A stretch of 64,000 bases of DNA, taken from positions 992,001-1,056,000 of the forward strand of contig NZ_CP014213.1 in NCBI RefSeq assembly GCF_003268005.1, read 5' to 3'. A program made the position numbers and the translations under genes. Source of the stretch: Methanosphaera sp. BMS (GTDB lineage: Archaea > Methanobacteriota > Methanobacteria > Methanobacteriales > Methanobacteriaceae). Below, piece after piece: positions 8,406 to 16,955 of this stretch (position 1 is the stretch's first letter; every line of letters starts with the position of its first letter). The notes beneath the pieces are model-generated. The model saw nothing but the letters and a program-made list of their open reading frames with translations. It was not told where the DNA came from and ran no database searches.

Positions 8406-9359
8406 TTAGAGTTTCTCTCCACAGTTCAGGCATAAGTCAACAAAGTCCGGATTTGAATGGCCGCACTTGGAACACCTGGTAAGACTTGTCTGTGTCAAGT
8501 CCTCCTGTTCTGAGCTTTCAAGGTACTCCTCGAATGAATCCTGTGAAACGGGACCTTCTTTGATATCATCCCGTGAATATTTATTATAGTCAAAGTCAGT
8601 ACTGGAAACACTATCTGATTGTTCTACAGAAACACTATTTTCCTTCAGGTTACGCTCATTGTACAATAATCCAACCACACGTCCATTGAATACAACAGAT
8701 AGCGTCATGATAAACGCAAATATTATAACGCCAAATATTGGTATGCCCATCAAGAAGCTGAAAAATGACATGAGTATTGACGTCAGTATTCCCGCTAGAA
8801 GCAGTGTCACGTATATCTTCAGCTTACCTATCCTATCTGCCACTTCCCTGAGCTGACCAAAGCTTAACGCGTCGGCAAGGCTATTTGTCTGTGCCAATTT
8901 ACCGCTGGCAACCACATTAAGTACACTCAGGTATATGCTTATTATAGCAAAGATTATGATGAATATGAATATTACCAATGCAAAGTCAGTATGCAGCTTG
9001 ACATATTCCGAGAGGAAATATATTATGCCACCTGTTATTCCCACAAGTACAAATTCAACTATGATATACTTTAGTCCGTCAAGCAAAAACAACTTAAGGT
9101 TAATCTCCGGCAATACGTCATTCAAGTTAACGGTATGCCTGATGACATTCAGCATTAATCCGGAATAAAATAATGCCAGAAAGATTCCCAGTATGAAATA
9201 TAATGGAGATAAAACTACAAGAAAATCCAAATCAAAATAGATGATTGATGAAACCGACAGTAGAATTATGATTATTGCAGGTACCGACAGAACAAATAAC
9301 TGTACAATATCCGAAATTGTGTATCTAAGTGAATCTTTTATTATACTCATTGCATCCAT
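8406..9359 (-). CDS. DUF4013-like multi-pass membrane protein with C-terminal zinc ribbon
   Basis: The N-terminus (DSLRYTISDIVQLFVLSVPAI) resembles DUF4013 membrane proteins, common in methanogens. At least five hydrophobic segments follow up to about residue 235. A hydrophilic Ser/Asp/Glu linker leads to a C-terminal zinc ribbon (CSKCGHSN...CLNCGEKL) with two CxxC pairs. The start at 9359 is preferred because GGAGGAAGAATTC lies just before this ATG; an upstream in-frame ATG (9374) overlaps that site. The family function is unknown. A similar zinc ribbon begins the protein encoded at 14974. Confidence 0.78.
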   Translation of the reverse strand: MDAMSIIKDSLRYTISDIVQLFVLSVPAIIIILLSVSSIIYFDLDFLVVLSPLYFILGIFLALFYSGLMLNVIRHTVNLNDVLPEINLKLFLLDGLKYIIVEFVLVGITGGIIYFLSEYVKLHTDFALVIFIFIIIFAIISIYLSVLNVVASGKLAQTNSLADALSFGQLREVADRIGKLKIYVTLLLAGILTSILMSFFSFLMGIPIFGVIIFAFIMTLSVVFNGRVVGLLYNERNLKENSVSVEQSDSVSSTDFDYNKYSRDDIKEGPVSQDSFEEYLESSEQEDLTQTSLTRCSKCGHSNPDFVDLCLNCGEKL

Positions 9360-9488
9360 GAATTCTTCCTCCATACTTGTTTAAACAATATAATTTATAT
9401 AAGTTGATATATTAAAAAGTATTTATTGGCTTGAGCATGATAAAAGATGTGAAAACACTAAAAAAGGATATTGGAAGGGGATTGATGA

Positions 9489-10619
9489 TTATCTTCTGCG
9501 TCTGAATCGGAGCAGTCTGCGAAGTATGGCCAATGCCACTATAAACACAAGTATTAATGCTGCTATCGGCAGCATGTCTATTATGAATGAATGATTAACC
9601 TTTTCCAGGTAATAGCTTCCATAGAAGTTCATGCTGCTTGAATCCGTATGGTTTTCTGTAATCTTGGCAAATGTACGTACAAGGTCCGGGTAGGCTATGT
9701 ATGCCCCATTGTATTCTATGTAATCCGGGGCCTTGTTGTTTTCATCCATGTACTGCTTTACGATACCGCCCATCTTCATGTAATCGGATATTGTATATGC
9801 ATCCTTTGCAAAGAATGAGTAAGTCCATGGAGTGGAAGGTGCTTCATAGCCGGAGGGACTTTCAAGTCCGTTGCCGTTAAGATAACTTGCCGTTAGGTAT
9901 AATACCTGGCTTGCCGTGTAGCCGTTGTATGTATCATCATATGATGAATCCTCACTTTCATACAACTCTTTGCTTGCCTTTGCCATCTGTGACACGTCAA
10001 GCTTATGTGTCAGCACAAGGCCATCATCATATGCCCTGTTGTCATTGTTGTTGTTTATCTTGTCTACTATCTGTTGGGCTATGTACTTGTTTACCTCATC
10101 TCTTGACTGTGAGTATGTTCCCTTGTATGCAGCATCCGGATACTCCTGCAGCGGCTGGATATATTCTATTCCGGCATCCTGCAGGTACTTGCCGGGATTG
10201 TTTATTCCCGCAAATACGTTTGATGAGTAGTCATCATCCCATGCTCTTCTTATATATCCGTCACTATTGTTTAAGTCAAAGTCTCCGGTGTTTACGTATA
10301 TTATTTGCTTGTCTGTGTTGACTGCATATTTTGCCAGTATCAGCAGGTTTCCTGCACAGGGATTTGCAACGTTTACTCCCACGTCATAGTTTGACTCTAT
10401 CAGCCGTGTTCCCTCTCCGGGACTTGGTGCCTGTGAGTCTATGGTGACGGTTATCTGTCCGCCGGACAATTCTTCAACATAGTTTTTTATGGACTTGAGC
10501 ATATCCAGGTCATTATCTGTATTGGATATGCTGTCTGATGTGAGAAATACGTTTGTAGCACTCACGGTTGAGGTTAATATCAATGCTATAACCAGCAGTA
10601 TGGATATCTTTTCCTTCAT
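9489..10619 (-). CDS. Exported surface protein with pseudomurein-binding repeat and C-terminal membrane anchor
   Basis: A signal peptide (ISILLVIALILTSTVSA) opens the protein. The central region resembles conserved Methanobacteriales surface proteins, with NYDVGVNVANPCAGN and a stretch of Asp/Asn-rich sequence. Residues about 290-345 form one pseudomurein-binding repeat (MGGIVKQYMDENNKAPDYIE then YNGAYIAYPDLVRTFAKI). The C-terminus has one membrane segment (MLPIAALILVFIVALAIL) and a short Arg-rich cytoplasmic tail. It therefore probably spans from membrane to pseudomurein wall. GAGAAGGGGG upstream favours the ATG at 10619 over that at 10643. It lies just downstream of comB on the same strand. 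Confidence 0.82.
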   Translation of the reverse strand: MKEKISILLVIALILTSTVSATNVFLTSDSISNTDNDLDMLKSIKNYVEELSGGQITVTIDSQAPSPGEGTRLIESNYDVGVNVANPCAGNLLILAKYAVNTDKQIIYVNTGDFDLNNSDGYIRRAWDDDYSSNVFAGINNPGKYLQDAGIEYIQPLQEYPDAAYKGTYSQSRDEVNKYIAQQIVDKINNNNDNRAYDDGLVLTHKLDVSQMAKASKELYESEDSSYDDTYNGYTASQVLYLTASYLNGNGLESPSGYEAPSTPWTYSFFAKDAYTISDYMKMGGIVKQYMDENNKAPDYIEYNGAYIAYPDLVRTFAKITENHTDSSSMNFYGSYYLEKVNHSFIIDMLPIAALILVFIVALAILRRLLRFRRRR

Positions 10620-10662
10620 AATAATATTTTTCCCCCTTCTCATTTACTCTTAATATGATTAT

Positions 10663-11367
10663 CTACTTTGATAGACGTATCTTAGCGTCTTCATATATTC
10701 CCACGTTTTCTGAGTGGTTTATTTTCATGCAGAGCTTTACGTCCTCTTCTAGTCCTAGTTTTCTTAGCTTGCATCCTCCCCATGAGTCATATATCAGTTG
10801 TTGGCTTCTTTTGTGATCTTCGGATAAGATGCTTGCAGCCTGTGCAGATTCATCGGGATGTACATCCAGTTTCATTTTTTCTGCTAAGTTTATTAGCTCT
10901 TGTGTTATTATACCCGCCGCTAGTGCATCCTCGATGTTGAAGTTTGTCCTTCTTCCTGCCATTATTATTTCTATTTCATCATTGGCCATTTCCAATGCCT
11001 TTTTTGCAACTGAATGTGCGTTTATCATGGATCCTACCAGTACCCTTGTGTCCTCTGATTTTTTCTTTACGTTTTCCAGTACCCGTGTTCCGTTTGTGGT
11101 TAACAGTACAAGGGTATCGGCAGTGTTCTGTTGTATTTGATGTGGTGAGTTTGTCAGGTCAAATCCATCTATTGTTTTAAGGTCCAGTTCTCCGGCAAGC
11201 AGCGTGTTTTCATCCTTGAGTGATAGTGCCTTATCTATATCGTTTACTGGTATTACCTCGTTGAAGTTGTCCAGTGCCAGGGTTATTGTTGTGGTTGCCC
11301 TGAGCTGGTCTATTACTATACATAAGTCCTCCGTTGTAGAGTCAAATAATGATACTTTTATATTCAT
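10663..11367 (-). CDS. comB: 2-phosphosulfolactate phosphatase
   Basis: ComB removes phosphate from 2-phospho-3-sulfolactate, the second step of coenzyme M biosynthesis in methanogens. Characteristic segments are VIDQLRATTTITLAL near residue 20, LLAGELDLKTIDGFDLTNSP with the family's Asn-Ser-Pro loop, LLTTNGTRVL and the C-terminal AAGIITQEL region. Length (234 residues) is normal. The frame extends upstream to 11427, but ATG 11367 gives the family N-terminus (MNIKVSLFDS) and has GGTG upstream. The pathway acts in the cytoplasm and feeds methyl-coenzyme M reductase. Its neighbours are not methanogenesis genes, so its chromosomal setting is that of an isolated housekeeping gene. Confidence 0.9.
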   Translation of the reverse strand: MNIKVSLFDSTTEDLCIVIDQLRATTTITLALDNFNEVIPVNDIDKALSLKDENTLLAGELDLKTIDGFDLTNSPHQIQQNTADTLVLLTTNGTRVLENVKKKSEDTRVLVGSMINAHSVAKKALEMANDEIEIIMAGRRTNFNIEDALAAGIITQELINLAEKMKLDVHPDESAQAASILSEDHKRSQQLIYDSWGGCKLRKLGLEEDVKLCMKINHSENVGIYEDAKIRLSK

Positions 11368-11433
11368 TTTTCTAAAAACACCGTCCCTTATTTTTATTTG
11401 ATTGGTCTTGTTTAAATTCTTTTGCATATTAAT

Positions 11434-11775
11434 CTATAATGTGTATTCCACGCTATGACTTCCGCATATCAGTTTCTGATTATCATCATCAATGACACTT
11501 TGACCATTAATCATATTGAAGTAAGCGGAATACTTTTTGTTTAACTGCTTGCATGTTTCATATTTTAAAAGTGCCTTGTTTTTCTTATCAATTTCCACTA
11601 TATCATATACATCACTTGGTGCAAAATAACAGATGCTCACTTCCATGTTTTCATTGGATAATATTACATGTTCAAAGATGACAACACCGAATGAGTATAG
11701 CATCTCTATTTCCGACTTATTGTCCTCATCAACCTCTATTCTGGTATGCTGCGTTTCCTTTATTCCTTCGGCCAA
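11434..11775 (-). CDS. Conserved-looking small protein of unknown function
   Basis: A 113-residue soluble, acidic protein with no motif that I recognise. The start is a TTG four bases after a good GGTGAT ribosome-binding site. It lies 66 bases upstream of the comB start on the same strand, so it may be co-transcribed with comB. Alternating hydrophobic residues (MLYSFGVVIFEHVIL, MEVSICYFAPSDVYDIVEI) suggest a small beta-rich fold. Confidence 0.65.
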   Translation of the reverse strand: MAEGIKETQHTRIEVDEDNKSEIEMLYSFGVVIFEHVILSNENMEVSICYFAPSDVYDIVEIDKKNKALLKYETCKQLNKKYSAYFNMINGQSVIDDDNQKLICGSHSVEYTL

Positions 11776-11853
11776 TTAAATCACCGTCACAAAAATCATT
11801 TAAGTTAATCACTAAATTACAGATGCATATGAACGCTTCACATGATGATTATA

Positions 11854-12420
11854 CTATATGTCATATACATCATCGTTTTCAAAGTCATATCCGTCAAGAT
11901 ACTCGAATACCTCATCTACAGTATCAACTACGTAAAATAGGTCCCGGTTATTCTCGGGTATGGTATTTTCCTTTATCATATCGTCAATCATCGACAGAAG
12001 CGGGTCATAGAAGTTATATGCATTCAATATTATGATGGGCTTATTGTGACATCGAAGCTTCTTTAATGTTATCACTTCAAAGACTTCATCAAGAGTTCCT
12101 ATTCCACCGGCCGTTATTATGAATGCGTCCGACTTTTTGATAAATTTCTTTTTGCGTTCATCCATGGACCTGGTGTATATTATATTATCACATTCATTAA
12201 ATAAGCGTTCAAATCTGGTCATCCAGTCGGGTATGATGGCCTGTATGAATCCGTCATTGTCTGCAACTCCACGGGCGACGCTTCCCATCATTCCATCATT
12301 TCCACCGCCGAATACCAGACAATGATTGTTATCGGCTATCATTTGCCCCAATTCATAGCCCAACTTCAAGTATTTTTCGTCAACTTCATTGCTTCCAGAG
12401 CCGAATAAACATATTTTCAT
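11854..12420 (-). CDS. LOG-family (TIGR00725/00730-like) nucleotide phosphoribohydrolase
   Basis: The protein has the Rossmann fold and motifs of the LOG family, often misnamed lysine decarboxylase: MKICLFGSGS, CLVFGGGNDGMMGSVARG and GGIGTLDEVFEV. Members split nucleoside 5'-monophosphates into base and ribose 5-phosphate. The usual PGGxGTxxE signature reads AGGIGTLDE here, with Ala for the first Pro; the catalytic Glu and the glycines remain. At 188 residues it has family length. The physiological substrate in archaea is unsettled. It lies on the same strand as comB and its small neighbour. Confidence 0.85.
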   Translation of the reverse strand: MKICLFGSGSNEVDEKYLKLGYELGQMIADNNHCLVFGGGNDGMMGSVARGVADNDGFIQAIIPDWMTRFERLFNECDNIIYTRSMDERKKKFIKKSDAFIITAGGIGTLDEVFEVITLKKLRCHNKPIIILNAYNFYDPLLSMIDDMIKENTIPENNRDLFYVVDTVDEVFEYLDGYDFENDDVYDI

Positions 12421-12534
12421 GATAATACTTCCTAAGTAATATTTTAATTATTTAACTATAAGTATTTTATAATTTCAGATATTACATAAAAGTTATTAAG
12501 TATTAGAATAAAACCTATATAATAGGAGATAGAA

Positions 12535-13131
12535 ATGGTAGGCTTTGAAGTAGTTTTGACTATAAATGATTCACATCCGGTTACAAGCAGAAAACTTAAA
12601 ATACCTTATGGCATTACATTTAAGCAAATGCATAACATTATCCAGATTGTATTCGGATTTGAACATGAGCATGAGTATCAGTTTAAATTTAAGGATTTTG
12701 AATTTACTATTGAAGAGATTGATAGATTGGATCCGGAGCTTATTGATTCAAGACGTGAGCCTATCGACAAATACTTTGAATCATTCACGCAGTGCACATA
12801 TTACTACGGGGACTGGACCATCATCATGGACATTGACGTTATTGAATATGATGAGGTCTTTGCACAGATTGATACCGTTCATGGCAGGTATAATCCTATT
12901 GAGGAATGCGGTAACGTTGAGGAGTTCAATAAGATTGTTGACATTAAGAGAAACTCACTTGACTATGATATTGTCAAGTACGGTTTTTATGTGGATAAAA
13001 TCAGGTTTATTAACCGTAAGATTGTTCAAAAAAAGTTCATGCTTATGTTTAGGGTTCCGTTTAAGGAAGTAAATAATAGGATTGTTAAAGTTGAAATTGA
13101 TCCTAATTATTCCCTTGATAGATTCTTTTAA
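12535..13131 (+). CDS. Plasmid pRiA4b ORF-3-like protein
   Basis: The N-terminal 130 residues match this family: VLTINDSHPVTSRKLKIP, a hydrophobic helix FKQMHNIIQIVFGFEHEHEY and the YYYGDWTIIMDI strand. The His/Glu-rich HEHEYQFKF stretch is typical. The family occurs in mobile elements and in many archaeal chromosomes, with no established biochemical role. Length is 198 residues. ATAGGAGATAG upstream supports ATG 12535. It is divergent from the LOG gene, so the 114-base interval should contain both promoters. Confidence 0.82.
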   Translation: MVGFEVVLTINDSHPVTSRKLKIPYGITFKQMHNIIQIVFGFEHEHEYQFKFKDFEFTIEEIDRLDPELIDSRREPIDKYFESFTQCTYYYGDWTIIMDIDVIEYDEVFAQIDTVHGRYNPIEECGNVEEFNKIVDIKRNSLDYDIVKYGFYVDKIRFINRKIVQKKFMLMFRVPFKEVNNRIVKVEIDPNYSLDRFF

Positions 13132-13175
13132 ATTATAATTTTTTTTGTTAAACTTGTTTTAGTTAACTTTTATTT

Positions 13176-13274
13176 TTACATCATTATTGTTATCATTCCG
13201 TAGAAAACTATTATGAGGAATACTACGGTGATGATTGCCACGATTGCTTGTGTTAGTTTTTCACTCATGAACAT
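13176..13274 (-). CDS. Single-pass membrane microprotein (32 aa)
   Basis: AGGAGGTTT directly precedes the start region on the minus strand, an almost ideal ribosome-binding site. The peptide reads MFMSEKLTQ, then a single hydrophobic helix (AIVAIITVVFLIIVFYGMI), and ends a few residues later. ATG 13268 is an alternative start. No family is recognised. The arrangement, a perfect ribosome-binding site followed by a one-helix peptide, is like that of the 46-residue protein at 4217. Confidence 0.55.
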   Translation of the reverse strand: MFMSEKLTQAIVAIITVVFLIIVFYGMITIMM

Positions 13275-13462
13275 AAACCTCCTATAATTTTAGGTATGCC
13301 TTACTTTATATATAATTATTAAATTCATCATATATAAAGATATTCAATTTAAAATATAAACCAAGAAAAAATAGAGACAAAATCCATACAATACAAAATA
13401 AAAAAAAATATCCAAAATACACAAAAAAAATAATTACAAAAAAGAAATGGTAAAAAATAGAA

Positions 13463-13813
13463 TTATAACAGTTTTTCTGCCCATTCAGCTTCCTTAAAGC
13501 CTGTAAGGACAAAGTCATCACATACGATGATGGGCCTTTTTACAAGCATTCCATCGGTTGATAAGAGTTTAAGCTGTTCATCCTCACTCATATCGGGTAA
13601 CTTATCCTTCAGCTTCTTTTCTCGATATATCTTTCCGCTGGTGTTGAAGAATCTTTTCAGGGTTAAATCACTTCTTTCATACCAGTCCTTAAGCTCCTCA
13701 TACTGAGGGTTATCCTTGACTATGTCACGGTCCTCATAGTCTATTTCATGTTCATCCAACCACTTTTTGGCCTTGCGGCATGTCGAACACCTTGGATATT
13801 CTACGAATAACAT
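13463..13813 (-). CDS. ArsC/Spx-family thioredoxin-fold protein
   Basis: The 116-residue protein has the family's N-terminal redox motif CSTC (residues 9-12) after strand MLFVEYPR, the middle segment LKRFFNTSGKIYRE, and the C-terminal DGMLVKRPIIV with the Arg that contacts substrate in arsenate reductases. The YusI/Spx branch often acts on unidentified thiols rather than arsenate, so a specific arsenic role is not claimed. No arsenic genes are adjacent. Start ATG 13813 gives the normal N-terminus. Confidence 0.85.
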   Translation of the reverse strand: MLFVEYPRCSTCRKAKKWLDEHEIDYEDRDIVKDNPQYEELKDWYERSDLTLKRFFNTSGKIYREKKLKDKLPDMSEDEQLKLLSTDGMLVKRPIIVCDDFVLTGFKEAEWAEKLL

Positions 13814-14165
13814 TTTCTATTTCCACTCCCACTTGTTTTCATTAGTATATTATATGACTCTTATAGCATTTAATGTTAATATGAGTTTTCAGGCAAAATA
13901 TTTCAACGGGATAACGGCCAATACAGACTCGATAAAATCACATCCAATAAAACACACCAGCTTAGGACATAAGTTAAACGTTACATACAGCCGGATATGC
14001 AAAAACGCTCATTTAATTAGAAAGCAAGCCAATAATCTCTATCATTTTCTAAAAAAATTCATGTACATAACATACATTAAACCTATTTTATGCTTTTTAC
14101 CATAATGGCATTTTTTACATAATATGTACATAGATATATATACTAACACAGACATAGATAGTATC
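13814..14165. other. Intergenic region between divergent genes
   Basis: Some 350 bases with no supported gene. A short open frame overlapping the ArsC-like gene's 5' end looks like chance because it lacks a ribosome-binding site and family-like sequence. The region should carry the promoters of the ArsC-like and AbrB-like genes; a TATA-like ATATATATACTA lies at about 14133-14144. Confidence 0.4.
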
Positions 14166-14363
14166 ATGAAAAATTATACAGTTAAAGCTAGACAGAGATA
14201 TGGTAGCAATTCCATTGATTTAACATTACCGGCTAGTATAAGAAAAGAATATTCAATAAACCATGGAGATATATTCAAAATAAGTCCCATAGAAAAAGAT
14301 AACGTGTTAACACTTGAATACAGGTTAATCTACCACAATGAGGATGAAGATGAAGAGGAATAA
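14166..14363 (+). CDS. AbrB/SpoVT-like (swapped-hairpin) DNA-binding protein
   Basis: The first 50 residues match the AbrB fold: VKARQRYGSNSIDLTLPASIRKEYSINHGDIFKI is the usual alternation of strand, LPASIRK and GD turn (shown here by its parts). An acidic tail (DEDEDEEE) ends the protein. AbrB-like proteins are transcription regulators or antitoxins. ATG 14166 is preferred; an upstream in-frame ATG at 14124 would add 14 residues. The TIR-like gene starts 32 bases downstream on the same strand, so the two probably form an operon. Confidence 0.75.
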   Translation: MKNYTVKARQRYGSNSIDLTLPASIRKEYSINHGDIFKISPIEKDNVLTLEYRLIYHNEDEDEEE

Positions 14364-14395
14364 TATCTACCAAAAACGAATACAGGGCAAAAAAA

Positions 14396-14863
14396 ATGAT
14401 ATCAAAAGATGTTAACATATATATAAGCTATTTTCATATAGACGAATACTTTAAAAATCTCTTAAATGACATGATAGGTGAAAACTACAAGATAAAATCA
14501 TCACCCCAGGAATATTATATCAAAAACAATTTCAACTCATACATGGACCAATTAAACACGAACAACAATGAGGAAAACATATTCATAGTACTTGTAGGTA
14601 CCGATACCTATCGCAGCGTAAACGTGGACTGGGAGTTGGAGTTCGGACTGACACACCATGATGCAATACTGGGATTGTGCCTTCCGACAAATGATGACTA
14701 CAAGAAGGACGTATGCACCCCAAAAACCACTCCGACAAAACTGTTGAATAACCTGTACACAGGTTACGCATCATATTTTGACTGGACAGACAGCTTTAAT
14801 GATCTAAGCGAATATATCAATATTGCAGTAAACAACAAACTTCATAGACATGCACTGATATAA
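14396..14863 (+). CDS. MTH538-type TIR-like (ThsB_TIR/DUF1863) protein
   Basis: The 155-residue protein begins with a strand and helix (VNIYISYFHIDEYFKNLL), continues with FIVLVGTDTYRSVNVDWELEFGL, which is the best-conserved core of the MTH538 TIR-like family, and ends with a short helical region. The Glu in WELEF corresponds to the acidic residue of the family core. Related domains act as ThsB sensors in Thoeris defence, where they generate cyclic ADP-ribose-type signals, and in other archaeal proteins of unknown role. No ThsA-like effector is adjacent in the window, so a complete Thoeris system is not claimed. It follows an AbrB-like gene by 32 bases. Confidence 0.72.
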   Translation: MISKDVNIYISYFHIDEYFKNLLNDMIGENYKIKSSPQEYYIKNNFNSYMDQLNTNNNEENIFIVLVGTDTYRSVNVDWELEFGLTHHDAILGLCLPTNDDYKKDVCTPKTTPTKLLNNLYTGYASYFDWTDSFNDLSEYINIAVNNKLHRHALI

Positions 14864-14973
14864 AAGAAAAAAATTTAAAACATATTTTAATATAGACAAT
14901 CCAATAAAGATATTGATTAGAAAAATTTTTTTAAAAAGCACCAAATAAGATTACATTAGGGGAAGGACAAATT

Positions 14974-16128
14974 ATGCAAAGATGTGAAAAATGTGGACAA
15001 GAGAATAATAACTATGCGGAACGTTGTGTCTACTGTGGAGAATTCCTGTACATAGCAGTAGATCATGATGACATCCAGTACAATCATCCACGACGAAAAA
15101 TAAAAAGAAGACATAACGACTTCACAGAGGATATAATTGATGAACTGTCAAACTCCAACAATGAAGCATCAGAGTACATGGACATAGATGACAATCCATT
15201 TACACAGGCCATAGAGAAAAACTCATACCATGAAAAGAACAGATACATCAATGACGACTACATCGATGAAAGCTTCATAAACCCGGGCGATTCAAGCTTT
15301 CATGATTTGGAAGTGAATAATCCGGATACACTTGAAGAGGAGATAATAGAAGAACTCACCGGCACCCAAGAACAACAGCCACCAAAAAAACAGCACCTGA
15401 TAGACCTTCAGGATGACTTGAAACGAAAGATCAAAAGAAACAAGACGCTTGAAAACTCGATAGGAATAAGATTCAGCGATATAGATGTAAACGTAACATC
15501 CATAAAAAATCCGATAGAGATAACAGGCAGGGCACACTTCAACCAGAACGATATACATGAGGACTATAAGCTCTCGGTCATATGCTATGACGTGCTTCAA
15601 AACAAGCTTGACAGAAAGGAGATAATGCTTGAAAACAACAACCACGATGAACACGTGGACTTCAGTATATCCATAACACCGAACATCCACAAGACTGCCA
15701 TGATAATACTGCTACCGGAGATAATAGAAGAGGACCAAGAGGATACCACAGAGTTTTCATATGACTATAAGAAAGCATCACATGACGTGTCACCAAGCAT
15801 TACCAATCAAATATTCATAGAAAACATGACCGATATCGAAAGAAAAATAGGAATAAAAATAGACAATACAAGCATACTCTTTAAGTCCGACAGAAAAATA
15901 GAAGTGGTAGGTGAAATCTACATCAAGCATCCGGACAAATACACCACCATAATGATAACCGCCACATGCTATGACAAGAACAATCACATCATAGCAACAG
16001 AGGCCACCAAGATAAACACCAGAGTTTACCTTGGATTTGACACACTGCGTCTTATCATCAATGACGTTGACGTAAAGAAAATCCAAAGAATAAAGATATA
16101 TCCGACACTGCAGGGACTTGACTACTAG
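14974..16128 (+). CDS. Zinc-ribbon protein with acidic linker and C-terminal beta domains
   Basis: An N-terminal zinc ribbon (CEKCGQENNNYAERCVYCG) opens the 384-residue protein. A hydrophilic Asp/Glu/Asn-rich linker runs to about residue 155. The C-terminal 210 residues contain two similar beta-rich units, each starting near an IGIRF/IGIKI motif (about residues 163 and 288) followed by a VTGRAHF or VVGEIYI strand, which suggests an internal duplication. There is no membrane segment. GGGGAAGGA precedes the start. A partner-recruiting or scaffold role is plausible but unsupported by a named family. Confidence 0.7.
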   Translation: MQRCEKCGQENNNYAERCVYCGEFLYIAVDHDDIQYNHPRRKIKRRHNDFTEDIIDELSNSNNEASEYMDIDDNPFTQAIEKNSYHEKNRYINDDYIDESFINPGDSSFHDLEVNNPDTLEEEIIEELTGTQEQQPPKKQHLIDLQDDLKRKIKRNKTLENSIGIRFSDIDVNVTSIKNPIEITGRAHFNQNDIHEDYKLSVICYDVLQNKLDRKEIMLENNNHDEHVDFSISITPNIHKTAMIILLPEIIEEDQEDTTEFSYDYKKASHDVSPSITNQIFIENMTDIERKIGIKIDNTSILFKSDRKIEVVGEIYIKHPDKYTTIMITATCYDKNNHIIATEATKINTRVYLGFDTLRLIINDVDVKKIQRIKIYPTLQGLDY

Positions 16129-16155
16129 AAGTTGCCCTAAACTATGACTTGATAG

Positions 16156-16722
16156 TCAGTAGTCCAGGTATTGGCATCTTGCCTTGTATCTGGCATATTC
16201 AAGGGGATAATTATTTTCCAATATCTCCAGAACCCTTCCCTTTACCTCTTTATCATCACTTATTTTTAGAATGTCAACCAATATGTCAAATTCCACCACC
16301 TGATTTTTAATCTGCACGGCAAGATAGTCATGATATTCATCATCCCTATTGTACAAGTCCACCAGCCTATATGTCTCCAACTCCAGGTATAACGAGGACA
16401 ATAAATATGATACACACTCTGTTATAACGGTATCTGCGACAACATCATACTCGTCGATGTTAACAATCAAATCGGTTATCCTGTATATTAATATCTTAAG
16501 CTCCTCATCATCAACGATAATCTTGGCCGAGAGCACATCCTCAATGTATTCATAGAAATCCGCCAAGTCATCCAGGCTTTGACTGTTATGACGAAACATC
16601 ACCCTCAGGTTAAAAAGAAGCAACTTCAGGTAATGATTTGTCCTGTCAGATAATATGTCATTGTTAAGGCTTGTTATATCACCTATATTCAACACGTCTA
16701 ATTTTTTACTCTTCCACTTCAT
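16156..16722 (-). CDS. Helical soluble protein of unknown function
   Basis: The 188-residue product is rich in Leu, Asp and Tyr and appears all-helical, with no motif that I recognise. GGGGG about 12 bases upstream favours ATG 16722 over 16746. It is convergent with the zinc-ribbon gene, with 27 bases between stops. A helical-repeat protein such as a HEAT-like scaffold is one possibility from the last 60 residues (DILKISDDKEVKGRVLEILE). Confidence 0.6.
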   Translation of the reverse strand: MKWKSKKLDVLNIGDITSLNNDILSDRTNHYLKLLLFNLRVMFRHNSQSLDDLADFYEYIEDVLSAKIIVDDEELKILIYRITDLIVNIDEYDVVADTVITECVSYLLSSLYLELETYRLVDLYNRDDEYHDYLAVQIKNQVVEFDILVDILKISDDKEVKGRVLEILENNYPLEYARYKARCQYLDY

Positions 16723-16955
16723 AAAAAATAAACCCCCCACACACACTTATGAAATATGTAATACTATATATTATATAAGTTTAGCATTATTGATATAATT
16801 ATCAATGAGCATAAATCCAATTGATATAATTCAATCGTCCATAATTAAAAGTGGATAAAAAAAATGAACAATACCCAAAATTTATATTCAAAAAAGACCT
16901 AAAATAAGTATATCTGATAAAAATGAATAATTATTCTATTGGGAGTTGATGAGTT

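Noticed and set aside
12566-13072. Second plus-strand frame overlapping the pRiA4b-like gene
   Set aside because: It lies wholly inside the recognised gene in another frame and has no ribosome-binding site.
13463-13813. Arsenate resistance gene
   Set aside because: The protein is of the ArsC/Spx/YusI fold, but without arsenic transporter or ArsR neighbours the specific role is unsupported.
14396-14863. A full Thoeris system
   Set aside because: Only a TIR-like protein is present; no ThsA-like effector with SIR2 or SLOG domains is adjacent within the window.
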